Shown: one piece after another, positions 6,946 to 12,448 of the stretch
How the letters are laid out: every line of letters begins with the position of its first letter
How positions within the stretch are numbered: the stretch's first letter is position 1
NCBI GenBank assembly: GCA_023228025.1
Contig: JALOCD010000118.1
Span: forward strand, 1-12,448
Direction: 5' to 3'
DNA length: 12,448 nt
Source: Prolixibacteraceae bacterium
Lineage (GTDB): Bacteria > Bacteroidota > Bacteroidia > Bacteroidales > Prolixibacteraceae
Program-made: the position numbers and the translations under genes
The notes under the pieces: model-generated
The model's database searches: none
What the model saw: the letters and a program-made list of their open reading frames with translations, nothing else
What the model was told of the DNA's origin: nothing

Positions 6946-7569
6946 ATGGACTACTGGGAATCAAAATACAGCGCAGAAGGCGCCATGTGGAAATTTGAGC
7001 CATCAGATTCTGCTGAGCTTGCACTTGATCTGTTCAAAACCAACGGGATAACCAATATCCTGATTCCGGGATGCGGATATGGCCGAAATGCAAAACTTTT
7101 CTGCGACGCCGGATTTAAAGTGACAGGTATTGAGATCTCCAGATCCGCGATTGAACTGGCGAAATCCAATGGGATAAATTGCACCCTGCACCACGGTTCC
7201 GTGAGCTCCATGCCATTCGACAACCAGAAATTTGGCGGTATCTTTTGTTACGCCCTGCTTCATTTGCTGAACAGGCCTCAGCGGAAAAGGTTTATCCAAG
7301 CATGTTACGACCAGCTTGAAAGCAGTGGATTAATGGTCTTTACAATGGCTTCAAAAAAGATGCCCTACTATGGAACGGGAAAGCTTCTTAGCAAGGACCG
7401 GTTCAGAATCATGAAAGGGATAAATGCTTATTTTTATGATACAAACACCGCCCTGAAGGAGTTTTCCGGTTATGGAGTGGTTGAATGCAGGGAGGTGGAA
7501 GAGCCAATCAAATTCATGACCGGACAGGATCCTTTGACGTTGATACTCGTGATTTGCAGAAAACCATAA
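6946..7569 (+). CDS. Class I SAM-dependent methyltransferase, Methyltransf_11/25 type
   Basis: This is a 207-residue methyltransferase, distinct from its upstream neighbour. Motif I is NILIPGCGYGRNAKLF (37-52), followed by FKVTGIEISRSAIELAKSNG with acidic residue E63, a motif-II-like region MPFDNQKFGGIFCYALLHLL and a post-motif segment QLESSGLMVFTMASK. The N-terminal DYWESKYSAEGAMWKFEPS resembles the opening of TehB-like and thiopurine-methyltransferase-like proteins, which act on small molecules such as oxyanions or thiols. The exact substrate cannot be read. The C-terminal region (about 150-207) lacks a recognised extra domain. ATG 6946 has no clear Shine-Dalgarno. The DUF3788 gene follows 12 nt after the stop, so the two are probably co-transcribed. 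Confidence 0.87.
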   Translation: MDYWESKYSAEGAMWKFEPSDSAELALDLFKTNGITNILIPGCGYGRNAKLFCDAGFKVTGIEISRSAIELAKSNGINCTLHHGSVSSMPFDNQKFGGIFCYALLHLLNRPQRKRFIQACYDQLESSGLMVFTMASKKMPYYGTGKLLSKDRFRIMKGINAYFYDTNTALKEFSGYGVVECREVEEPIKFMTGQDPLTLILVICRKP

Positions 7570-7581
7570 TATCCTTTGACC

Positions 7582-8004
7582 ATGGAACCAATCGTGCTGA
7601 CCAATCCGAATGTTATCCCCACCACTGAATCTTTGTTTGAGCGATTTGGAGAGAAACAGAAGCTATGGCTCATAATCTCCGATCATCTTTATCAGCATCA
7701 TACCGATATCTCCGAAGTATGGAAATTCTACAACGACGGCAAATGCTGGCTCTTCAGGTACATTAAAAAAACCAAAACCATCTGCTGGATTGGCGTTTTG
7801 GAGAACACCTTCCACGTGGGCTTCTGGTTTGGGGCGAAAGCCGAACCGACCATCCTGGCCAGCGATCTGCCTGAATCAATCAAAGAAGAGTACAGAAACG
7901 CCAAAAAAACCAAAATCGGTAGCGGTATTGGGATTGTTGTAAATAACCAATCTGATGTCGAAAACGTGATCAAACTGATGGAGCTGAGAATAAAAATCAA
8001 GTGA
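7582..8004 (+). CDS. DUF3788 family protein
   Basis: The 140-residue product shows the DUF3788 pattern: LTNPNVIPTTE at the start, ISEVWKFYNDGKCWLFRYIKKTKTICWIGVLENTFHVGFWFG in the middle, then AEPTILASDLPESIKEEY and a C-terminal VENVIKLMELRIKIK. Proteins of this family are small and cytoplasmic, and I know of no established role. ATG 7582 is preferred; a TTG at 7576 in the same frame would add two residues. The gene begins 12 nt behind a methyltransferase gene, which suggests co-expression, but functional linkage is only inferred. A CTCTGTG-type repeat lies about 30 nt after the stop. Confidence 0.85.
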   Translation: MEPIVLTNPNVIPTTESLFERFGEKQKLWLIISDHLYQHHTDISEVWKFYNDGKCWLFRYIKKTKTICWIGVLENTFHVGFWFGAKAEPTILASDLPESIKEEYRNAKKTKIGSGIGIVVNNQSDVENVIKLMELRIKIK

Positions 8005-8036
8005 TGAAATAATTCTTGGGGTTTGGTTTCATTTTT

Positions 8037-8083
8037 ACTCCGTGTGACTCTGTGCTCCTCTGTGTAACTCTGTGTAATATTTA
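8037..8083. repeat. CTCTGTG-type dispersed intergenic repeat, copy 2
   Basis: The sequence contains CTCCGTGTGACTCTGTGCTC followed by CTCTGTGTAACTCTGTGTAA and ATATTTAAA. It aligns with the copy at 6874-6925 over nearly its full length with scattered substitutions. Position (after a stop, before the next start) and orientation are the same. Confidence 0.75.
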
Positions 8084-8111
8084 AATAGACCACCAATCCG
8101 CAAACAGCGCC

Positions 8112-8726
8112 ATGAAAAAAATCGACAGTCTCCTCTTTGGCCTGATCATCGGAGGATTTTTCCCTATCCTGTTGCTCTTCCTCACCTTCATCGGATGGTT
8201 CTACCTCGACCGGAATGAGGCCCATATCCCCTATTATCTTCTCACTGCCTCCGTAACAGGATTGGCCATCGACCTGAAATATCTGAAAAAATGGCTTAAC
8301 AGGAAATATGAACTCCCAACCTGGTATACCATTTTCATCTATCTGTTTTACAACGTGATGCTTTTCGGATTCCTGATGGGGCTTCCCGTCCTGAACCCTT
8401 TTGCCGGAATCGTGGCAGGCTATTATTTTGGCCGGAAATTTCAAAATCAGGAGATCGCCGGCGCCAAAATTTCAATACAAATCAACCGGCTATCCCTTTT
8501 CACCGCCCTGGTGATGACGCTCGTCTGTTGCGCCTCCGGTTTTGTTGGCCTGGCCGGCGATGGGGTTGGTTCGGAGGTTCAACACATGCTGCATCTAAGT
8601 TTCGAAATAACCAGGCCGATGTTATGGGGGATTACATTGATAGGCGGAGCAGGGTTGGTGCTGCTCACGGTTTTGCTGACGAGGGTTACCATGGTTTGGG
8701 CGGTTGGAAGACCATTTCACAATTAG
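8112..8726 (+). CDS. Hypothetical polytopic membrane protein
   Basis: The 204-residue protein is hydrophobic, with likely membrane segments near residues 8-31, 40-55, 70-90, 93-107, 126-147 and 169-190. Lys/Arg-rich turns (LKYLKKWLNRKYE at 55-67 and FGRKF at 106-110) are probably cytoplasmic. I do not recognise the family, and no catalytic or transport motif stands out. A GFVGLAGDGVGSEVQ loop near 143-157 and a paired Cys139-Cys140 are the only distinctive spots. The gene is separated from the DUF3788 gene by a repeat-bearing spacer, so it may be transcribed with the genes before it. No function is assigned. Confidence 0.75.
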   Translation: MKKIDSLLFGLIIGGFFPILLLFLTFIGWFYLDRNEAHIPYYLLTASVTGLAIDLKYLKKWLNRKYELPTWYTIFIYLFYNVMLFGFLMGLPVLNPFAGIVAGYYFGRKFQNQEIAGAKISIQINRLSLFTALVMTLVCCASGFVGLAGDGVGSEVQHMLHLSFEITRPMLWGITLIGGAGLVLLTVLLTRVTMVWAVGRPFHN

Positions 8727-8777
8727 ATTTCCCTTGTAGCCAATGGCTTCGCAAGCTTAAAGAAAGACAATCTTTGA

Positions 8778-8918
8778 AGAAATCACTATATTTCACTCCA
8801 TTACAAACTCAGGGAACTTTTCGGCAGGGACATCGATATCGTAACAGAAAAAACCCTGTTCAATCCATACTTCATAGAGAGCATTAACGAAACAAAAGAA
8901 TTGATTTATGGAGCGTGA
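8778..8918 (+). pseudogene. C-terminal remnant of a MNT-type nucleotidyltransferase
   Basis: The frame from 8778 to TGA 8916-8918 encodes a peptide containing LHYKLRELFGRDIDIVTEKT, then NPYFIESINETKELIYGA. This matches the C-terminal third of minimal nucleotidyltransferases (the MntA antitoxin/NTase family, often paired with HEPN toxins), where the pattern is Leu-x-x-Leu-x-Gly-Arg-x-Val-Asp-Leu-Val-Thr-Glu, Asn-Pro, Ile, and Ile-Tyr-Gly/Ala. The N-terminal GSxARGD...SDIDL active-site region is absent, because a stop lies in frame at 8775-8777 and I found no matching sequence upstream. No ATG is well placed. It is therefore a dead fragment, and the partner HEPN gene is not recognisable downstream. 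Confidence 0.7.
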
Positions 8919-8991
8919 TCCGGATTTCAAAATAGGGGTGTTCGGAAGAAATTATTGACTTTCTTAGAAATTAATGAAATTGGAATGTAAG

Positions 8992-9201
8992 GATTTGAAA
9001 ACCTTATTTTTCCAGCTTTTAACCTTAATAGAATGAGAGAGTTGATTGAATTAACCTTATTACCTTATTATATGGTGCATTTTGAATTAGCCCATAGATG
9101 CTGCAGTTATGGCATAAAAATAAGATAATAAGGTTTAAGTCAGGTAGTTATGTCGTCATTCTACTAAGGTTAAAAGCTGGAAAAATAAGGTCGTACAAAT
9201 C
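8992..9201. repeat. 210-bp near-palindromic element (MITE-like or structured RNA)
   Basis: Outer arms of 36 nt (9001-9036 and 9156-9191) are complementary with one mismatch and begin ACCTTATTTTTCCAGC. Inner arms around 9053-9072 and 9116-9135 (AACCTTATTACCTTATTA against its near complement) pair at most positions. GATTTG/CAAATC words at 8992-8997 and 9196-9201 extend the stem with a one-base indel. The centre includes a shorter ATGG/CCAT pairing around an unpaired core near 9080-9105. The whole can fold into one long stem. I found no open frame in it and no convincing target-site duplication. It lies in a gene-free stretch after a nucleotidyltransferase remnant. Confidence 0.85.
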
Positions 9202-9430
9202 ATGACTCTGCCACTTCCCATTAAAACCAGGACTCACTACTGCATTTGCCTATGTATCAAACTACATGAGCAAGAAATTTTCTTTTCGTAATTTTGATAT
9301 TTGAAAAAACTTGGGTAGTTTTATCCTGTCTGCTCCCCATAACGGACGCCTCCCTCATACCCAAACCCGGGTCCAATTGTTTGTTTTTAGCGAATTGTAA
9401 CAAGTTTGATACCATTTAACGAACCGGATC
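9202..9430. other. Intergenic region, nothing recognised
   Basis: These bases complete the gene-poor gap between 8727 and 9430. I see no convincing open frame, terminator or promoter pair. An AGTTTGA near 9409 resembles part of a -7 box, but its TA lies too far upstream to count. Confidence 0.5.
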
Positions 9431-10567
9431 ATGCTAAAAAAACTCACTTACCTGTTAATTGCTTTAACTCTTCTTGCCGGCTGCGGCTCTTCGTCCCAAA
9501 GTGAAATGAAGGAGCTCCGCTATTCCATCGGGGATTCACCTGATATGACCCAACCCAAGGCCGAAAAAGCCATGCCCGAAATGGATAAGGCACAGCCTGA
9601 CATTGAAAAATCCCTATCTGCAAAGGTAATCGGTCAGATTGCCTACAACAATCCCGATTACCTGGTCGTTGGCAAACCTGCTATCATCGAAGCCCGGTTA
9701 TCCAGAAACAAAACTTACAACCTGACAAAAGACTTCCAGGGCACAGGCACCATTAAAATTGACTCCCTCGAATTGACCAACAGGGTGAAAGTCAAACTGG
9801 TTGCCATGGAAAGTGATATGCTAATCGATGCTGTTGAACCGGAAGAGCAGGCGCTGGAAGATGAAACCTTTACGTTGTGGACCTGGAAGGTTGTGGCGAA
9901 GACGGCAGGGGTAAAAAGATTAAGGATCGTCATCGGACTTGCCAATGTTGATCCAACCAACCCCACCCTGACAAGGTATGTGCCGGGAAAATCCTTCGAA
10001 ATTTCGGCCAAGGCCAATTTGCCCTTTACGATCGGACAGTTTGTCAAGAGTTACTGGCAATGGATCCTCTCCACCATCATGATCCCCTTGTTGGTCTATC
10101 TTTTCAATACATTTATCCGGCAAAACACCAAAATTGAAGACAATAGGATCAGGGCGACAGGACCTTCAGGCGAAGAGATCATCGTGGCTAGCATCTGGAA
10201 ACGGTTCATCGCCTTTGCCATCGACGTCAATATACTGCTCCTGTTGTTTGTCCTGATCTTTGCCCTCTACAAAAATCTCTCTCCCGGCGATTTTGACCTC
10301 ACCTATCTCTGGTATTTTTTGGTAGTCTATCTTCTCTATTTTGTTTTGCTGACCTATTTCATGGGCAAAACCATCGGCAAAATTGCTTTGAACCTGCAAG
10401 TCGTAAGCATGACGGACCAAAAAGCTGGTTTCTTCTCTATTCTTCTCCGTGAAGCGGTCAGGTTGCCCAGTTGCTTCGCCTTCGGTTTCTTGTGGTTCCT
10501 TGGAAACCAATTGAACCGGGTGGCCTGGGACAGGGTAGCGAAAACGGTGGTGCTGGAGGCGAGCTGA
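9431..10567 (+). CDS. Lipoprotein-anchored protein with C-terminal RDD membrane domain
   Basis: The 378-residue protein starts with a lipoprotein signal MLKKLTYLLIALTLLAGC (acylated at C18). Residues 22-60 are a polar, Pro/Met/Lys-rich linker. Residues about 62-200 form a beta-rich extracytoplasmic domain containing DETFTLWTWKVVAKTAGVKRLRI-type strands (near 144-166). A membrane segment follows at about 210-228 (WILSTIMIPLLVYLF). The remainder is an RDD domain: SIWKRFIAFAID with R258 and D265, hydrophobic spans near 259-280, 292-310 and 345-358, YFMGKTIGKIALNLQV, and WDRVAKT with D367. The three signature residues Arg-Asp-Asp are present. RDD proteins are mostly uncharacterised membrane proteins, some proposed as transporters. 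The fusion to a lipobox-bearing sensor-like domain is uncommon in my experience. The gene stands alone, with repeats on both sides. Confidence 0.85.
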   Translation: MLKKLTYLLIALTLLAGCGSSSQSEMKELRYSIGDSPDMTQPKAEKAMPEMDKAQPDIEKSLSAKVIGQIAYNNPDYLVVGKPAIIEARLSRNKTYNLTKDFQGTGTIKIDSLELTNRVKVKLVAMESDMLIDAVEPEEQALEDETFTLWTWKVVAKTAGVKRLRIVIGLANVDPTNPTLTRYVPGKSFEISAKANLPFTIGQFVKSYWQWILSTIMIPLLVYLFNTFIRQNTKIEDNRIRATGPSGEEIIVASIWKRFIAFAIDVNILLLLFVLIFALYKNLSPGDFDLTYLWYFLVVYLLYFVLLTYFMGKTIGKIALNLQVVSMTDQKAGFFSILLREAVRLPSCFAFGFLWFLGNQLNRVAWDRVAKTVVLEAS

Positions 10568-10599
10568 GGTTTTCTTCTTTTGAGATGCGATAGGAGGCG

Positions 10600-10767
10600 G
10601 GAGGAGCCGCCCGGCCGGGCGGCTGTACAGAGATCCTTATTTTATATTTAAGTCGCCCAGCCGGGCGACTCTACGCTTCTCCGATTCCAAGTAGAGACGT
10701 CCGGCCGGACGTCTACCAATCTTCCTCCATCCCCGGTTGTACAGCCGCCCGGCCGGGCGGCTCCTCC
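10600..10767. repeat. Nested cluster of four GC-rich palindromes (REP/BIME-like)
   Basis: Four palindromic units lie at 10605-10624, 10651-10670, 10695-10714 and 10743-10762. Units 1 and 4 are AGCCGCCCGGCCGGGCGGCT, unit 3 is AGACGTCCGGCCGGACGTCT, and unit 2 is AGTCGCCCAGCCGGGCGACT with one mispair. Units 1 and 4 sit inside a perfect 30-bp inverted repeat (10600-10629 and 10738-10767). Units 2 and 3 are likewise inverted, with CTCTAC after unit 2 and GTAGAG before unit 3. The order is therefore minus, minus, plus, plus. Stem bases differ between units but remain paired. The cluster begins 32 nt after the RDD gene. Confidence 0.88.
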
Positions 10768-11034
10768 TGCACAGGAAGTCTTTTGCTCCCCCCATGCGAT
10801 GCATTTGATCCCAAAACTTCCGGTTAAAAGCCCAAAGATTCCTGCACCTACATAACAATCTGCGGGTTACAAAAATAAATTTCCAAAAACAACATTCATA
10901 TTAAAAACAATTATGTAAATTTATCATGCCTGCAAACCGTGACATAACTTCGACTATACATCCAAAATACAATGTAGGAGGGAAGGTTTGTTGCGCATAT
11001 TAAGGAATTTTAGCAGCAAGCATAATAACATGAC
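10768..11034. other. Transition to AT-rich DNA, no gene seen
   Basis: Composition falls from GC-rich repeat to strongly AT-rich at about 10860. No convincing open frame was found. The stretch GTTTGTTGCGCAT (near 10987-10999), just before the next gene, resembles GTTGTTGCGGCAT at 11814-11826 at the end of the structured spacer, so both genes may carry a related cassette-like border. Confidence 0.45.
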
Positions 11035-11681
11035 ATGAGCATTTATCGAAAAACAAAACTTGATAAAGAAATTAACCAGATTTGGTTAATTTACACGAAT
11101 TCATTTGAGTATTATAATTGCTTAAAGCAGATAAGAAAATATGAAAAAACAAGATTTAGTGATTCAAGATTCTTATCCTTTATAACTTACACAAGTTGGT
11201 ATATTCTCATTATTGAATTATGCAAGGTCTATCAAAATGACAATAATAATCAACACTTTAACATATATGGCCTATTGAATAGACTAATTAATAATTATAA
11301 AAATCTTGAATTTCGTTCAATGATATCACTATCAGATATTCGAAAATATTCTGATGATTTTAATTCTCCTAAGATTATAGATATTAGAAAAAGACTCGTT
11401 GAGTTAAGAGACAAATTTTATGCCCACATTGATAGACAAGACCAAAATTTTGAAAGGGAAATTAGCCTAACATATGATGAGATTGAATATCTTTAAAAAC
11501 TCTTCAAAATTTTATTATTGAAATAAAACAAAAAGTATCTAATGGCCACGCAGAATTTAGCGAAGATATTTTTGTGGACTTGACCAGTGTATTAAAAGCT
11601 ACAGAATATTATAATAAAAAGAATCTTGAAGAATATATGCAAAGATTGGATGATGAATCAAAACGATTTAAATTTGAATAA
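11035..11681 (+). pseudogene. HEPN-domain protein, AbiU2-like, interrupted by a frameshift
   Basis: The first part (11035-11496, 153 residues) is a helical protein with the motif LRDKFYAHID, in which R125 and H131 fit the HEPN ribonuclease signature R-x(4-6)-H. Its surroundings (LVELRDKFYAHIDR, then SLTYDEIEYL) resemble the AbiU2 HEPN group, whose members act in abortive infection and toxin systems by RNA cleavage. After the stop TAA 11494-11496, the other frame from about 11493 continues smoothly: TLQNFIIEIKQKV, a helical segment and a stop at 11679-11681. One added T in the CTTTAAAAAC run would fuse the two into about 215 residues. The gene is far more AT-rich than the left part of the window, which suggests horizontal transfer. 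The lesion may be real decay, a sequencing error or recoding. Confidence 0.7.
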
Positions 11682-11686
11682 ATGCC

Positions 11687-11825
11687 TGCCGCAATAGCAA
11701 GCTACCCGCAGGTTGGGTTTCGGCACTTTGTTGAAAGGGAAGTAGATATTTGAAATGCTCACTTTGCAGGAAGTTCGGTTGTTAAAATCCCGCCCTGCGT
11801 GTAGCTGCGGAACGTTGTTGCGGCA
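11687..11825. repeat. 139-nt imperfect inverted repeat between accessory genes (attC- or cassette-border-like)
   Basis: TGCCGCAATAGC...GCTACCCGCAGG...GGGTTT (11687-11720) pairs with the complement of AAAATCCCGCCCTGCG...GTAGCTGCGG...TTGTTGCGGCA (11784-11825). The conserved paired blocks are TGCCGCAA, GCTAC-CGCAGG and GGG-TTT, separated by indels. A loop of about 60 nt lies between the arms. It starts 5 nt after the HEPN gene ends and finishes 60 nt before the next gene. It is GC-richer than the genes on either side. Size, bulged pairing and position recall integron attC sites, but canonical core sites were not clearly identified. Confidence 0.6.
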
Positions 11826-11885
11826 TTCTATGGCGACAGTGCAACCTTTGAACGAACACGACAAAACTGACATTAATTCAATACA

Positions 11886-12375
11886 ATGAATGAACTTGAC
11901 GAACTAATAAAGGACAGAAAAGAGAAAGTCCGTTTAATGAAAAAGGATGGTGACAACTCTCATAAGTTGCTTGCTGCTCTTTACGGTAGTCCGACACACT
12001 TTATTACTGAGTTATTGCAAAATGCAGAAGATGAAGGAGCAAAAATTGTTTCATTTGAATTAACAGAGAATGAACTTATTTTTTCGCATGATGCACCAAA
12101 ACTTTTTGACTTCAGTGACATAAGAGCTATTTCAAACTTTGGAGATAACCAAGAAAAAAAAAGATAAACCCAATGCAATCGGACGCTTTGGAATTGGCTT
12201 TAAATCAGTTTACTCAATAACCGACACTCCACGGATTATTTCATCGGGCTTTGATATTACAATTATTGATCACAATATACCTGAACGAACTAATGGGCAT
12301 CTGCCTGAATATTTTCATGGAACAAAAATCATTTTACCATTTAAGAAAGGTATCCGTCCGACCAACCCATCTTGA
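11886..12375 (+). pseudogene. N-terminus of a sacsin/Hsp90-like GHKL ATPase, frameshifted and truncated
   Basis: The first 93 residues (11886-12167) contain HFITELLQNAEDEGAKIVSF, with the Mg-ATP-binding Asn at N46, and FSHDAPKLFDFSDIRAISNFGD, the second ATP-lid-side block. The reading frame then shifts at a run of nine A (12154-12162). The frame continuing from there encodes DKPNAIGRFGIGFKSVYSIT, the glycine-rich G2 region of this GHKL family, then FHGTKIILPFKKG, and stops at TGA 12373-12375. Removing one A gives one continuous domain of about 160 residues. Full-length relatives are usually much larger, with further C-terminal modules, so this copy also appears truncated. Such ATPases occur in bacterial conflict systems, often beside nucleases. 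It follows the HEPN gene across a structured spacer. Confidence 0.72.
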
Positions 12376-12381
12376 CCACTT

Positions 12382-12448
12382 ATGCTTGATGGTTTAGCTT
12401 TGGGACAAAAAGATCATGAAAGAAGCGACCAAAGAATCAGTTATGTTT
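12382..12448 (+). CDS. Possible start of another gene, cut by the window edge
   Basis: ATG 12382 opens a frame that runs off the end of the window and encodes MLDGLALGQKDHERSDQRIS and a few more residues. I do not recognise it. It lies in the same frame as the downstream part of the ATPase remnant, six bases after its TGA, so it could also be residual ATPase-gene sequence behind a nonsense codon. It does not resemble the expected continuation of that family. No ribosome-binding site is visible. Confidence 0.25.
   Translation, partial: MLDGLALGQKDHERSDQRISYV

Noticed and set aside
7728..8444. Minus-strand open frame of 238 codons
   Set aside because: It runs across the DUF3788 gene, an intergenic repeat and the membrane-protein gene, all of which have better support on the plus strand.
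8528..8887. Plus-strand 119-codon frame overlapping the end of the membrane-protein gene
   Set aside because: It is a frame shadow. The nucleotidyltransferase-like residues lie in a different frame (8778-8918).
8992..9201. Insertion sequence with transposase
   Set aside because: There is no open frame of useful length inside and no clear target duplication, so only a non-autonomous element could be considered.
10637..10858. Minus-strand 73-codon frame
   Set aside because: It consists mostly of translated GC palindromes (RRPAGRLY repeated) with no independent coding evidence.

Overview
The window looks like chromosomal DNA of a member of the Bacteroidota, probably an environmental Bacteroidales or Marinilabiliales-type organism. 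The reasons are: gene families common in that phylum (DUF3788, DUF1697, a YdeI/OmdA-type protein, and a Tyr/Trp-rich lipoprotein followed by an Arg-rich tail), matches to the Bacteroidota -7 promoter element TAnnTTTG, mostly weak or absent Shine-Dalgarno sequences, and intergenic repeats of the CTTTGTG/CTCTGTG type. No tRNA, rRNA or CRISPR array was seen. All the genes I can support are on the + strand.

Layout. 1-119 is the C-terminal tail of a probable transposase that enters from the left. 190-2967 holds a cytoplasmic hybrid histidine kinase (PAS-HisKA-HATPase-REC), a DUF1697 protein and a DNA-3-methyladenine glycosylase I (Tag), closely spaced. 3122-6031 holds a YdeI/OmdA-like protein, a GNAT acetyltransferase with a doubtful N-terminus, a lipoprotein with a very basic tail and a second, RimJ/RimL-like GNAT. 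6252-8726 holds two unrelated class I SAM methyltransferases, a DUF3788 protein and a polytopic membrane protein. Most junctions in this half carry an intergenic repeat of one loose family (2975-3063, 6022-6114, 6137-6219, 6874-6925, 8037-8083).

8727-9430 has no intact gene. It contains the C-terminal fragment of a MNT-type nucleotidyltransferase (8778-8918) and a 210-bp near-palindrome (8992-9201). 9431-10567 encodes a lipoprotein-anchored protein ending in an RDD membrane domain. 10600-10767 is a nested cluster of four GC-rich palindromes resembling a REP/BIME mosaic.

From about 10860 the base composition turns sharply AT-rich and the content becomes accessory. A HEPN-family protein resembling AbiU2 (RDKFYAH motif) is broken by a frameshift. 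After a 139-nt structured spacer comes the N-terminus of a sacsin/Hsp90-like GHKL ATPase, broken at an A9 run and then cut off by a stop. These are typical conflict or defence components in cassette-like packaging, but as read here both are damaged. The left part looks like ordinary small housekeeping and stress genes, with no evident common pathway beyond likely co-transcription. The most unusual biology is in the repeats and the right-hand accessory segment.
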